Source of the DNA: Rhodobacterales bacterium
GTDB taxonomy: Bacteria; Pseudomonadota; Alphaproteobacteria; Caulobacterales; Hyphomonadaceae
DNA: 64,000 bases
Direction of reading: 5' to 3'
NCBI GenBank assembly: GCA_014763715.1
Contig: JACXUV010000014.1
Span: 1-64,000, forward strand
Part shown: positions 1 through 7,977 of the stretch, piece by piece
Layout: every line of letters begins with the position of its first letter
Numbering within the stretch: the stretch's first letter is position 1
Translations under genes and position numbers: made by a program
Notes under the pieces: model-generated
Told to the model about the DNA's origin: nothing
The model's database searches: none
Seen by the model: only the letters and a program-made list of their open reading frames with translations

Positions 1-275
1 ACTACCGCAACCACCAGAAGGGCGAAGCGACCTCGACCAACTCGATCGCCTCGATCTACGCCTGGACGCAAGGCCTCGACCATCGCGGCCGGATGGACGG
101 TACGCCGGAAGTGCGCAAGTTCGCGCAGACACTGGAAGAGACCATCGTGAAAACTGTCGAAGCCGGCTTCATGACGAAAGACCTCGCCCTGCTGGTCGGT
201 CCGGATCAGGGCTACCTGACGACCGAAGGCTTCATCGAGAAAGTCGCCGAGAACCTCGAAAAGGCCATGGCGTAA
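1..275 (+). CDS. icd: NADP-dependent isocitrate dehydrogenase, C-terminal part
   Basis: About 90 C-terminal residues remain; the gene enters from the left window edge, reading from base 3. It matches the end of the homodimeric, eukaryote-like NADP isocitrate dehydrogenase family: a YRNHQKGEATSTNSIASI segment, then TQGLDHRGRMDGTPEV, and a helical tail with DLALLVG. The enzyme oxidatively decarboxylates isocitrate to 2-oxoglutarate in the cytosolic TCA cycle. A strong hairpin terminator follows 30 bases after the stop, so this is the end of its transcript. Catalytic residues lie outside the window. Family assignment is by recognition of the C-terminus only. Confidence 0.88.
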   Translation, partial: YRNHQKGEATSTNSIASIYAWTQGLDHRGRMDGTPEVRKFAQTLEETIVKTVEAGFMTKDLALLVGPDQGYLTTEGFIEKVAENLEKAMA

Positions 276-305
276 GCCTGATCCTTCTGACAAGGCAAGA
301 ATTGG

Positions 306-336
306 AAAACCCCGCAGCGCCTGCTGCGGGGTTTTT
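306..336 (+). terminator. Rho-independent terminator after icd
   Basis: A 12-bp perfect stem (arms 306-317 and 324-335) with a six-base loop runs directly into a T tract. It lies just after the icd stop codon. The A-rich left arm gives a T-rich tail in the other direction too, so it may also stop the convergent minus-strand transcript that ends with the small membrane protein. Confidence 0.9.
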
Positions 337-530
337 CATTGGGCGCCGGATGTTTCGGTCATAACTGGCGTGGGATCCGGTGCGGCCCCTGCGTCCGGTG
401 ACCTGTCCCCGCGCAGGACGAACCAGACGATGCCGACCAGTGCGGCCATCGGGATCAGCCAGAACAGCCAGGCCGGACGGGCGGGTGCACGTTCAGGCAG
501 GGCTGGCTTCGGATCTCCGGGGTCAGTCAT
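336..530 (-). CDS. Small single-pass membrane protein, unknown function
   Basis: A 64-aa protein from the ATG at 530 (MTDPGDPKPALPERAP). A proline-rich N-terminus is followed by one hydrophobic segment around residues 20-38 (WLFWLIPMAALVGIVWFVL), a short basic stretch and an acidic/proline-rich tail, so it is probably a bitopic inner-membrane protein. A longer in-frame start at 569 exists, but it would overlap the gmk region and adds no membrane-like sequence. It sits at the 3' end of the yicC-gmk block. No family was recognised; the existence of the gene rests on its clear membrane segment and its position. Confidence 0.5.
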   Translation of the reverse strand: MTDPGDPKPALPERAPARPAWLFWLIPMAALVGIVWFVLRGDRSPDAGAAPDPTPVMTETSGAQ

Positions 531-612
531 ACTATGGCCTTGTCGATATGGGTGAACGCCTGTCTGCACCCGAGCCTCGCAAAAGGTGCAGGCAAGTCAA
601 GCGGCTTCAGGT

Positions 613-1090
613 TCAGGCCTCGCCCAGCAGGCGGCGGACATGGTCCTCAAGGTCCAGCTGGCGCAGGCGTTTCAGGCGCTCGACCAGCAGGATCCGGCGA
701 AGCCGCTGCATCATTCGGCATCTGGTCATGCAGCGCATCGGCGCCCTGCCAGTCCACGTCGAACAAGACATCCTCTCCGGCATCGAGACGGGCGACCGTG
801 TCCGCTTTCGGCGTGCCGTAATACTTGTCGAAAACGTGCGCCCATTCGAGGAATTCGCGGCGCTCGATCATGTCGTGGAACTCTTCCACGCTGCGGAAGA
901 AATAGTCCTTTCCGTCCTCCTCCCCCGGACGCGGCGCGCGCGTCGTGACTGAGACGGAAAGCTTCACGTCGTGAAACTCATCGATCAGCTTGCGGGCGAG
1001 CGTCGTCTTGCCGGCGCCGGACGGGCTGGACAGGACCAGCATCAGGCCGCGGCGCTTGCCGCTGTCTTTGGGGTGTCCGCTATTCGACAT
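613..1090 (-). pseudogene. gmk: Guanylate kinase with internal out-of-frame deletion
   Basis: Guanylate kinase phosphorylates GMP to GDP. The N-terminal ~125 residues are normal: P-loop SSPSGAGKTT near residue 25, the GMP-binding TTRAPRPGE, and FDVDWQGADALHDQMPND. The frame then runs into 20 alien residues and stops at 647. In another frame the genuine family C-terminus (RRILLVERLKRLRQ...DHVRRLLGEA) follows immediately and ends at 613. About 60-65 residues found in normal ~205-220-aa homologues, including the lid segment with its conserved arginines, are missing between the two parts, roughly at 700-720. The start overlaps the end of yicC by 11 bases. Gmk is normally essential, so an assembly error is a real alternative. 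Confidence 0.8.
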
Positions 1091-1967
1091 TGGCGGCCTG
1101 CTCCTTGAACTGGTCGATTAGTCCTTTGAGACCGAGTCCCGCATTCGTCAAATCGAGGCTGACGGATTTTGAGCAGAGCGTATTGGCCTCGCGGTTCAGT
1201 TCCTGCGCCAGGAAGTCCAGTTTCCGCCCCACCGGAGAGCCGCCAGCGAGCAGCTCACGCGCGGAGACGAAATGGGCGCTGAGCCGGTCGAGCTCTTCAC
1301 GTACGTCCGCCTTCGCGGCGCTGAGAGCGATTTCAGCGGCCATCCGCTCCTTGTCGACACGGCTGTCCGGGTCGAGCTCATCAAGTTGCCTGGTCAGGCG
1401 TTCCTTCAGGAGGGCCGGTTGCGTATCCGCCAAAGCGCCCGCCTTTTCCCGGAGATCTTCCATACCTGCAACGAGCCCTTCCAGAAGCTCGGCCAGGACA
1501 CCGCCCTCACGGCGGCGTTCAGCCTGAAGGGCCTGCAGAGCCTCTTCTCCAGCTTTAGCAAGCAGGCTGACGACAGCTTCGTCACTACCGATGTCCCGGA
1601 GGTTGGAAGCCCCTGCTTCAACCACGCCCTTCACATTCATCAGGCTGGCAAAAACCTCACCCGACAGTGGTGTACCCGTGCGTTTCTCAACCGCAGACGC
1701 CAGCGCATCCAGCAGGACCGTGTTCACCGCCGCCGTATCTGCCCCGGAGGCAAGATCGATACGCAGGGCGACCTGTAGTGAACCGCGCTGAAAATATTTG
1801 GGCGCTGCGGATTTGATGGCGCGATCAAGCGCTTCGAAGCCCGGCGGATAGTTCACGCGAACATCCAGTCCGCGCCCATTGACGCTCTTGGCTTCCCAGG
1901 CCCAACTGCCCCATTCCGCTTCACCCGCAACGCGGGCAAAGCCGGTCATTCCCGATAGTATGCTCAT
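1080..1967 (-). CDS. yicC: YicC/YloC-family endoribonuclease
   Basis: A 295-aa full-length member of the YicC family, whose E. coli member is an endoribonuclease linked to stationary-phase growth and small-RNA turnover. It opens with the signature MTGFARV and SVNGRGLDVRV. The C-terminal domain carries the conserved GRKLDFLAQELNREANTLCS and a terminal LKGLIDQFKEQ helix. Its ATG overlaps the mltG stop by 4 bases (ATGA) and its end overlaps gmk by 11, giving a coupled mltG-yicC-gmk operon, the usual order in alphaproteobacteria. The nuclease activity is known from the family and not visible as a simple motif. Confidence 0.92.
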   Translation of the reverse strand: MSILSGMTGFARVAGEAEWGSWAWEAKSVNGRGLDVRVNYPPGFEALDRAIKSAAPKYFQRGSLQVALRIDLASGADTAAVNTVLLDALASAVEKRTGTPLSGEVFASLMNVKGVVEAGASNLRDIGSDEAVVSLLAKAGEEALQALQAERRREGGVLAELLEGLVAGMEDLREKAGALADTQPALLKERLTRQLDELDPDSRVDKERMAAEIALSAAKADVREELDRLSAHFVSARELLAGGSPVGRKLDFLAQELNREANTLCSKSVSLDLTNAGLGLKGLIDQFKEQAANVE

Positions 1968-2992
1968 TCTGAGGCCCGCTCCCGTGCGATTTCTTTCCGC
2001 TCATAGGCGCGATAGGCGGCCACATTGCGATTGTGTTCCTGCAGCGTCTTGGCGAACAGATGCCCGCCCTTTCCGTCTGCAACGAAGAAAATGTATTCCG
2101 TGTGCGGCGGGTTCAGAACAGCCTCGATCGCCCCGCGCCCCGGATTACAGATCGGCGTCTTCGGCAGCCCGTCGATCTGATAGGTATTCCAATCCGTTTT
2201 TGTGTCGATCTCCGACCGGCGCAGGGTCCGCCGCTGCCCCTTGGCATTGTAGAGCGGCTCACCACGCGACACGCCGTAGATGATCGTCGGGTCGCTTTCC
2301 AGCCGCATGCCGCGCTTCAGGCGCGTCGTGAACAAAGCCGCGATCTCCGGCTGCTCATCCACAAGGCCGGTTTCTTTTTCGACCACAGAGGCAAGGATCA
2401 CTGCCTCGTAAGGAGTCTGCACGGGGATCTCCGGATCGCGCAGGGGCCACAGCTCTTCCAGCAGCTCGGTCTGCTTGTCTTGCATCAGCCTGATCAGGCC
2501 CGCGCGGGTCATGCCGCGGTCAAACAGGTACGTATCCGGAAGGAGGGAGCCCTCCGGGATTTCCTCTTCCGGCATGTCACCAACAAGAACCGGGTCGGCC
2601 TCGATCACCTTGAGAAGTTGAGCTGTCGTGCGCCCCTCCGGCAAGGTGATCTTGTAGAGCACGCCCTTGCCTTCGATCAGCGTGTTCAGCACATCCACCA
2701 TGCTGGCACCGCGTTCGATCTTGAACTCGCCGGTCTTGATCGCGGTTTCGGATTTGTCGAGCTTTGCCTTGAGGCGGATCAGTGCCGCATTGCGGATGAT
2801 GCCATCCTTTTCGAGCCGGGCAGCAACGCTGTTCAGCCCTTCCCCCGGTTCGACCTGGAAGACAACTTCTTCAGCCAGTGGCCCGTCGCGGTTCAGGGCA
2901 TCCTGCATCCAGACCCAGCCGACGCCTGCCACTGCGCCCCCCAGGATGAGGAGCAACACGACGAGCGACAGGAGGCCCTTAAGGAATTTCAT
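1964..2992 (-). CDS. mltG: Endolytic murein transglycosylase MltG
   Basis: A 342-aa inner-membrane lytic transglycosylase that cleaves nascent glycan strands and so sets their length. One N-terminal membrane helix (about residues 5-27) is followed by a LysM-like region and the YceG/MltG catalytic domain. The catalytic glutamate lies in ILASVVEKETG, and the conserved DPTIIYGV and GLPKTPICNPG motifs are present. The ATG at 2992 is preferred because a GAGG Shine-Dalgarno sequence lies 6-7 bases upstream; the in-frame extension to 3004 begins with TTG. It lies downstream of fabF, linking fatty-acid and cell-wall growth genes in one minus-strand block. Confidence 0.93.
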   Translation of the reverse strand: MKFLKGLLSLVVLLLILGGAVAGVGWVWMQDALNRDGPLAEEVVFQVEPGEGLNSVAARLEKDGIIRNAALIRLKAKLDKSETAIKTGEFKIERGASMVDVLNTLIEGKGVLYKITLPEGRTTAQLLKVIEADPVLVGDMPEEEIPEGSLLPDTYLFDRGMTRAGLIRLMQDKQTELLEELWPLRDPEIPVQTPYEAVILASVVEKETGLVDEQPEIAALFTTRLKRGMRLESDPTIIYGVSRGEPLYNAKGQRRTLRRSEIDTKTDWNTYQIDGLPKTPICNPGRGAIEAVLNPPHTEYIFFVADGKGGHLFAKTLQEHNRNVAAYRAYERKEIARERASE

Positions 2993-3059
2993 GTGTCGCC
3001 TCAATCAGCGGGTTTCCTGCACCACAGCCTAAGCGCGGTGCAGGACTCCGGAAAGGGAC

Positions 3060-4346
3060 TTACTTCACCTCGCGCAGCACGAGGCTGGCATTGGTTCCGC
3101 CGAAACCAAAGCTGTTCGACATGGCGGCACGCACCCGGCCCTTCTTGGCCTTGTGCGGGATCAGGTCGAGCACGGTTTCAAAGCTCGGATTGTCGAGGTT
3201 CAGCGTGGGCGGCATGACCTGGTCACGGATCGCCAGCGCGCAGAAGGCCGTCTCGATCGCACCGGCAGCCCCCAGAAGGTGGCCGACAGCCGACTTGGTC
3301 GACGACATGGACATGTTTTTCGCGTGATCCCCGAAGGCACGCTCAACAGCACCCGCCTCACCTTCATCGCCCTTGGGCGTCGAAGTGCCGTGCGCGTTGA
3401 CATAGTCGATTTCCGACGGATCGAGGCCGGAATGCTTCAGCGCCATCTTCATGGCGCGGTAGCCGCCCTCAGCGCCTTCAGCCGGCGCCGTGATGTGATA
3501 CGCATCACCCGTCAGGCCATAGCCGACGACTTCCGCATAGATCTTCGCACCACGTGCCTTGGCGTGCTCATACTCTTCGAGCACGAGAACGGCGGCGCCT
3601 TCACCCATAACAAAGCCATCACGATCCTTGTCATAAGGACGCGAAGCCTTTTCAGGCGTGTCGTTGAAATTGGTGGACATGGCCTTGGCGGCACAGAAGC
3701 CGGCAATGCCAATACGTCCGATCACGGCCTCAGAACCGCCCGCAAGCATCACGTCGGCATCGCCGTACTTGATGAGGCGGGAAGAGTCGCCAATGGCATG
3801 TGCACCAGTGGCGCATGCTGTAACGACGGCGTGATTCGGGCCTTTGAAGCCGTACTTGATCGAGACCTGGCCCGAGGCAAGGTTGATCAGGGCCGACGGG
3901 ATGAAGAACGGGCTGACCTTGCGCGGGCCATGCTCGTACAGGGTAATCGCCGTGTCGTAGATCGACTCCAGACCACCGATACCCGAACCGATCATAACGC
4001 CTGTGCGTTCTTTCTCGGTTTCATCTTCAGGACGCCAGTTGGCGTCCTCGACAGCCTCCTCTGCCGCCGCAATGGCGTAGAGAATGAACTCGTCGATCCG
4101 GCGCATCTCCTTTTTGGAGACGAATTTCTCCGAATCGAACGCTTCGGGGTCCCCTTCCCCACCGCCGCGACCAGAGGTCCACGGCACCTGGAAAGCGATC
4201 TTGCACGGCATATCCTCGGGATCGAACGTATCGATACGTCCAGCCCCGGACTTTCCGGCAATCAGCCGTTCCCATGTGGCTTCCCGTGTCGCCGCAAGCG
4301 GCGAAACGATACCAATGCCGGTAATGACGACGCGGCGGTCAGACAT
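3060..4346 (-). CDS. fabF: 3-oxoacyl-ACP synthase II (FabF)
   Basis: A 428-aa condensing enzyme of type II fatty acid synthesis that elongates acyl-ACP with malonyl-ACP. The full catalytic triad is visible: Cys178 in VTACATGAH, His319 in NAHGTSTPKGD, and His355 in SAVGHLLGAAG. The C-terminal SNSFGFGGTNASL loop is intact. Between roughly residues 55 and 75 a glycine-rich insert (GRGGGEGDPEAF) looks lineage specific. It follows acpP by 24 bases, so acpP and fabF are probably co-transcribed. Confidence 0.96.
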   Translation of the reverse strand: MSDRRVVITGIGIVSPLAATREATWERLIAGKSGAGRIDTFDPEDMPCKIAFQVPWTSGRGGGEGDPEAFDSEKFVSKKEMRRIDEFILYAIAAAEEAVEDANWRPEDETEKERTGVMIGSGIGGLESIYDTAITLYEHGPRKVSPFFIPSALINLASGQVSIKYGFKGPNHAVVTACATGAHAIGDSSRLIKYGDADVMLAGGSEAVIGRIGIAGFCAAKAMSTNFNDTPEKASRPYDKDRDGFVMGEGAAVLVLEEYEHAKARGAKIYAEVVGYGLTGDAYHITAPAEGAEGGYRAMKMALKHSGLDPSEIDYVNAHGTSTPKGDEGEAGAVERAFGDHAKNMSMSSTKSAVGHLLGAAGAIETAFCALAIRDQVMPPTLNLDNPSFETVLDLIPHKAKKGRVRAAMSNSFGFGGTNASLVLREVK

Positions 4347-4370
4347 GGAGACCCCTCCTGTCCTGATATC

Positions 4371-4604
4371 TTAAATGTGAGCCTTGATATGGGTCACGGC
4401 GTCTCCGACGGAGCGGATGGATTCCTGCACGTCGTCTGGGATTTCGATGTTGAATTCTTCCTCGAAGGCCATGACCAGCTCGACGAGATCCAGCGAGTCT
4501 GCGCCCAGGTCGTCAATGAAGCTCGCGCTTTCGACGACTTTGTCACCTTCAACGTCGAGATTGTCGACTACGATTTTCTTAACACGTTCAAGAACGTCAG
4601 ACAT
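4371..4604 (-). CDS. acpP: Acyl carrier protein
   Basis: A 77-aa acidic carrier protein. The phosphopantetheine attachment serine is Ser37 in the [14 protein letters not shown] motif. The ATG at 4604 ([12 protein letters not shown]) gives the standard length; the 16-residue in-frame extension upstream is not family-like and is treated as leader sequence. An AGAGG ribosome-binding site lies upstream of this start. It carries growing acyl chains for FabD, FabG and FabF, which are encoded on either side. Confidence 0.96.
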   Translation of the reverse strand: MSDVLERVKKIVVDNLDVEGDKVVESASFIDDLGADSLDLVELVMAFEEEFNIEIPDDVQESIRSVGDAVTHIKAHI

Positions 4605-4717
4605 GCTTAACCTCTCTAAAATGCCTGAGGAATGGCCCGAAATCCGAACCATTGTGTTGCGCCTAGCACACAGTTATCCGAGCCGCCAAGCCCTTGTATA
4701 GCTGTGAACTGTGCCTA

Positions 4718-5455
4718 TCAGATCATGGCCATACCGCCATTTACGTGCAGTGTTTGCCCCGTAACGTAAGCCGCCTCGTCCGAGGCGAGATAAACTGCAG
4801 CTGCTGCGATGTCTCCGCCCTGCCCGAGTCGCCCGGCCGGAATTCGCCCGAGAAGCGAAGTCTTCTGCGCTTCCGGCAGCACATCCGTCATGGGCGATTC
4901 GATGAAACCAGGGGCAATCGTGTTGGCCGTAATGCCCCGGCTGGCCACTTCCTGGGCCAGCGATTTGGTAAAGCCGATCATGCCCGCCTTGGACGCGCAA
5001 TAGTTGGTCTGGCCTGGGTTCCCTGTCACGCCGACCACCGATGTGATGCCGATAATGCGGCCATGGCGGCGCTTCATCATGCCCCGCACGACGCTCTTGG
5101 TCAGGCGGTAGTAGGAGCCGAGATTGATGTTGATGACATCGTTCCAGTCTTCATCCTTCATCTGCATCAGCAGCTTGTCGCGAGTGATGCCTGCATTGGC
5201 GACCAGGATATCCAGCGGACCGACCAGCGCTTCCGCCTTCGCGGCGAGGCCGTCCACGGCTTCAGCATCAGACAGGTTGCAGGTCAGGATGGCGGTTTCG
5301 CCGGGCAGCGTAGCGGCCACTTCGTTCAGCACGCCTTCGCGCGTGCCGGACAGCACCACTTTCGCGCCGGCTTCCGACAGGGCCTTCGCGATCGCGCTGC
5401 CGATACCACCGGAAGCACCCGTAACGAGGGCTGTACGGCCAGAGAGTTTGAACAT
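4718..5455 (-). CDS. fabG: 3-oxoacyl-ACP reductase FabG
   Basis: A 245-aa short-chain dehydrogenase that reduces 3-oxoacyl-ACP with NADPH. The Rossmann motif TGASGGIG lies at residues 12-19, NAG at 87-89, and the catalytic residues are Ser139, Tyr152 and Lys156 (YCASKAG). The C-terminus TGQTLHVNGGMAMI is typical of FabG rather than of general SDRs. It begins 4 bases after the fabD stop, so the two are translated from one message. The 113-bp gap before acpP probably holds a separate promoter for acpP-fabF. Confidence 0.95.
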   Translation of the reverse strand: MFKLSGRTALVTGASGGIGSAIAKALSEAGAKVVLSGTREGVLNEVAATLPGETAILTCNLSDAEAVDGLAAKAEALVGPLDILVANAGITRDKLLMQMKDEDWNDVININLGSYYRLTKSVVRGMMKRRHGRIIGITSVVGVTGNPGQTNYCASKAGMIGFTKSLAQEVASRGITANTIAPGFIESPMTDVLPEAQKTSLLGRIPAGRLGQGGDIAAAAVYLASDEAAYVTGQTLHVNGGMAMI

Positions 5456-5459
5456 GGGG

Positions 5460-6410
5460 TTATCCCTTCATGGCTTGTGCGAAGGCTTCCAGATCCTCGG
5501 GCGCGCCGAGCGTGAAGCCATTCAGTGATTTCTCGATACGGCGCTGCATGACCGTCAACACCTTACCGTTGCCAACTTCGCCGGTCGTGTCGACACCTTG
5601 TGCGACCATGTACTGCACGCTTTCGGTCCAGCGCACGCGGCCTGTGACCTGCGCGACAAGGTTCTGACGGATCGTTTCCGGGTCGGTCACAGCCATTGCG
5701 GAAACGTTGGCGACGACCGGAACGACCGGCGCCTTGATGTCCGTGCCTGCCAGCGCTTCGGCCATGGCATCGGCGGCGGGCTGCATCAGGGAGCAATGGA
5801 ATGGCGCCGAGACGTTCAGCGGCATCGCCTTTTTCACGCCATTGGCCTTCGCCCATTCGCAAGCCGCGTCGATGGCCGCCTTGGAGCCCGAAAGAACCAG
5901 TTGGCCCGGTGCATTATCGTTCGCCAGTTCGCAAGCTCCGCCGGTTTCCCGGCCAGCCGCACAGGCAGCTTCCGCCTGGGCCACATCTGCGCCCAGCAGG
6001 GCCGCCATCGCGCCCTCACCGGGCTTCACGGCAGATTGCATGGCGTTGCCGCGAATGCGCAGCAGGCGCGCCGTATCGGCAATCGTCAGCGATCCTGCGG
6101 CCGCCAGCGCCGAATACTCGCCGAGGGAATGCCCGGCGACAAAGGCCGCGTCCTTCGCGGAAATGCCGAATTCCGCTTCCAACGCCTTCATGGCAGCCAG
6201 CGAATGGGCCATCAGGGCGGGCTGGGTGTTGGCGGTCAGTGTCAGCTCCTCGATCGTGCCGTTCCACATCAGGTCCGACAGGTTCTGGCCGAGGGCCTCA
6301 TCAACGGCCTGAAAGACTTCACGGGCGGCTGGGTAGGCATCGGCGAGGGCCTTGCCCATGCCGATTTCCTGGCTGCCCTGGCCAGGAAAGATGAAGGCGA
6401 GTTTGGTCAT
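5460..6410 (-). CDS. fabD: Malonyl-CoA:ACP transacylase FabD
   Basis: A 316-aa enzyme that loads malonyl groups from CoA onto ACP. Starting at the ATG at 6410 gives MTKLAFIFPGQGSQEIGMGK, the canonical N-terminus, with a GGGAG Shine-Dalgarno sequence just upstream. The nucleophile is Ser95 in GHSLGEYSALAA and the catalytic histidine is His205 in APFHCSLM. The open frame runs further upstream to 6596, but that part is not family-like. It is the first gene of the fabD-fabG unit and is divergent from rpsF. Confidence 0.95.
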   Translation of the reverse strand: MTKLAFIFPGQGSQEIGMGKALADAYPAAREVFQAVDEALGQNLSDLMWNGTIEELTLTANTQPALMAHSLAAMKALEAEFGISAKDAAFVAGHSLGEYSALAAAGSLTIADTARLLRIRGNAMQSAVKPGEGAMAALLGADVAQAEAACAAGRETGGACELANDNAPGQLVLSGSKAAIDAACEWAKANGVKKAMPLNVSAPFHCSLMQPAADAMAEALAGTDIKAPVVPVVANVSAMAVTDPETIRQNLVAQVTGRVRWTESVQYMVAQGVDTTGEVGNGKVLTVMQRRIEKSLNGFTLGAPEDLEAFAQAMKG

Positions 6411-6620
6411 CGGCGATTCTCCCGGGATTTTCGCCGTGCCTAAATGTGCACGCGCGTGTGCGCAAGCTATTGAAAACCCTTGCAAGATGCGCTTTACAGC
6501 CGCCTTCATGGACAGGGATGCGGTCCTTGGTACTCCGGAATGAGCCGGGGGAAGAGGGGCCATCGTCCGGCAGTTTCCCGCTGCCTGGCGCCGCACCCCT
6601 TAGATTTTGGGAATGAAAAC

Positions 6621-6959
6621 ATGGCTTTGTATGAGCATGTCGTGATCACACGACCTGACATCTCGCCGGCCCAGGTTGACGCTTTCGTCGAAGACCTCAC
6701 CGGCTTTCTCACGGAAAAAGGCGCTAAAATCGGCAAGACCGAATACTGGGGCCTCCGTAACCTCGCCTACCCGATCAAGAAACAGCGCAAGGGTCACTAC
6801 TCGCTGATCAACATCGACGGTCCGGCTGAAGCGATCCACGAACTGGAACGCCGCCAGCGCCTGTCCGAAGACGTGATGCGTTACATGACCATCCGCGTGG
6901 AAGAGCTTACCGACGAACCGTCGCCGGTCCTCTCCCGCAAAGAACGCCGCCGCGACTAG
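6621..6959 (+). CDS. rpsF: 30S ribosomal protein S6
   Basis: A 112-aa ribosomal protein starting [20 protein letters not shown]. It keeps the [21 protein letters not shown] and [14 protein letters not shown] features of the family. S6 binds S18 on the 30S platform. The start at 6621 was chosen because it gives the family N-terminus; the open frame extends to 6480 without family similarity. It leads an rpsF-rpsR-rplI transcript with gaps of 14 and 12 bases. The roughly 200-bp divergent region between fabD and rpsF must contain both promoters. Confidence 0.96.
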   Translation: MALYEHVVITRPDISPAQVDAFVEDLTGFLTEKGAKIGKTEYWGLRNLAYPIKKQRKGHYSLINIDGPAEAIHELERRQRLSEDVMRYMTIRVEELTDEPSPVLSRKERRRD

Positions 6960-6973
6960 GAAAGGGACAGGAC

Positions 6974-7231
6974 ATGGCTCAGAAACTGAACATCACCAAC
7001 ATCCCGGCCCGCCGTCCGTTCGGACGCCGCCGCAAGGTCGATCCGTTCTCGGGCGATAACGCCCAGGCGATCGACTACAAGGACGTGAAACTGCTCCAGC
7101 GCTACATCTCTGAAAAAGGGAAAATCGTGCCGAGCCGCATCACGGCTGTGAACCTGAAGAACCAGCGCAAGCTTGCCCAGGCCATCAAACGTGCCCGCAT
7201 GCTGGCTCTGCTGCCCTTCGAAGTGAAGTAA
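6974..7231 (+). CDS. rpsR: 30S ribosomal protein S18
   Basis: An 85-aa basic ribosomal protein with the characteristic core ([20 protein letters not shown] and [18 protein letters not shown]). It heterodimerises with S6, encoded 14 bases upstream. An AAAGGGACAGG ribosome-binding region precedes its ATG. It lacks the zinc-type cysteine pattern seen in some S18 forms. Confidence 0.97.
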   Translation: MAQKLNITNIPARRPFGRRRKVDPFSGDNAQAIDYKDVKLLQRYISEKGKIVPSRITAVNLKNQRKLAQAIKRARMLALLPFEVK

Positions 7232-7243
7232 GGAGAGACTGAC

Positions 7244-7831
7244 ATGCAAGTGATCCTCCTTGAGCGCGTCGAAAACCTCGGCGGCATCGGCGACGAAGTG
7301 AAAGTGAAGAACGGCTTCGCCCGTAACTTCCTTCTGCCGCAAGGCAAGGCCCTGATGGCCAATGACCGCAACCGCGCCCGTTTCGAGCGTGAACGCGAAG
7401 CCATCGAAGCCCGCAACGCCGAAGCCCGCGCAAATGCTGAAACCGAATCCGAAAAGCTCGACGGTGCCATCTTCGTCCTGATCCGTCAGGCCGGCGACAC
7501 CGGCCAGCTGTACGGCTCGGTCACCGCACGCGACATCGCCGACGCAGCTGAAGCTGCTGGCTACCACGTGCCGCGTTCGGGCGTGCGCCTCGACAAACCG
7601 ATCAAAGCGATCGGCCTGTACGATGTTGCTGTCCGCCTGCACGCTGAAGTCACCGTCACGGTTCAGGCCAACGTGGCCCGTTCCAACGACGAAGCTGACC
7701 GTCAGGCCAAGGGCGAAGACATTGTCGCTTCGCTTCAGGCTGCCAACCAGGCTCTCGCTGATGAGCAGGCTGGCGAACTGGCTGAGGCCGCTGCAGAGCG
7801 CGCCGCAGAAGGCCCGGCTGAAGAAGAATAA
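7244..7831 (+). CDS. rplI: 50S ribosomal protein L9
   Basis: A 195-aa L9 with the N-terminal domain MQVILLERVENLGGIGDEV, the VKNGFARNFLLPQGKA signature, a long connecting helix (about residues 42-75) and a C-terminal domain. At 195 residues it is longer than the ~149-aa E. coli protein because of an Ala/Glu-rich acidic tail after about residue 150, common in alphaproteobacteria. It is the last gene of the ribosomal unit and is followed by a strong terminator. Confidence 0.96.
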   Translation: MQVILLERVENLGGIGDEVKVKNGFARNFLLPQGKALMANDRNRARFEREREAIEARNAEARANAETESEKLDGAIFVLIRQAGDTGQLYGSVTARDIADAAEAAGYHVPRSGVRLDKPIKAIGLYDVAVRLHAEVTVTVQANVARSNDEADRQAKGEDIVASLQAANQALADEQAGELAEAAAERAAEGPAEEE

Positions 7832-7853
7832 GCTTCACAGCATACCAGACAGG

Positions 7854-7886
7854 AAGGCCGCACCTCCGGGTGCGGCCTTTTTCTTT
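7854..7886 (+). terminator. Rho-independent terminator after rplI
   Basis: An 11-bp perfect stem (7854-7864 with 7869-7879) closes a four-base loop and runs into a T-rich tract. It sits 22 bases after the rplI stop, separating the ribosomal unit from dnaB, which must have its own promoter in the 90 bases that follow. Confidence 0.9.
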
Positions 7887-7977
7887 GGCGGTCATCCACT
7901 GCTGACCGGCACTTATCCACAGGCCGCACGGCACTATCACCGTGCACTCTCACCTGAGGTAAGGTAGGATTAACATC

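Noticed and set aside
3153-4610. A 485-codon plus-strand frame opposite fabF and acpP
   Set aside because: Antisense shadow of two certain genes, with no recognisable domain.
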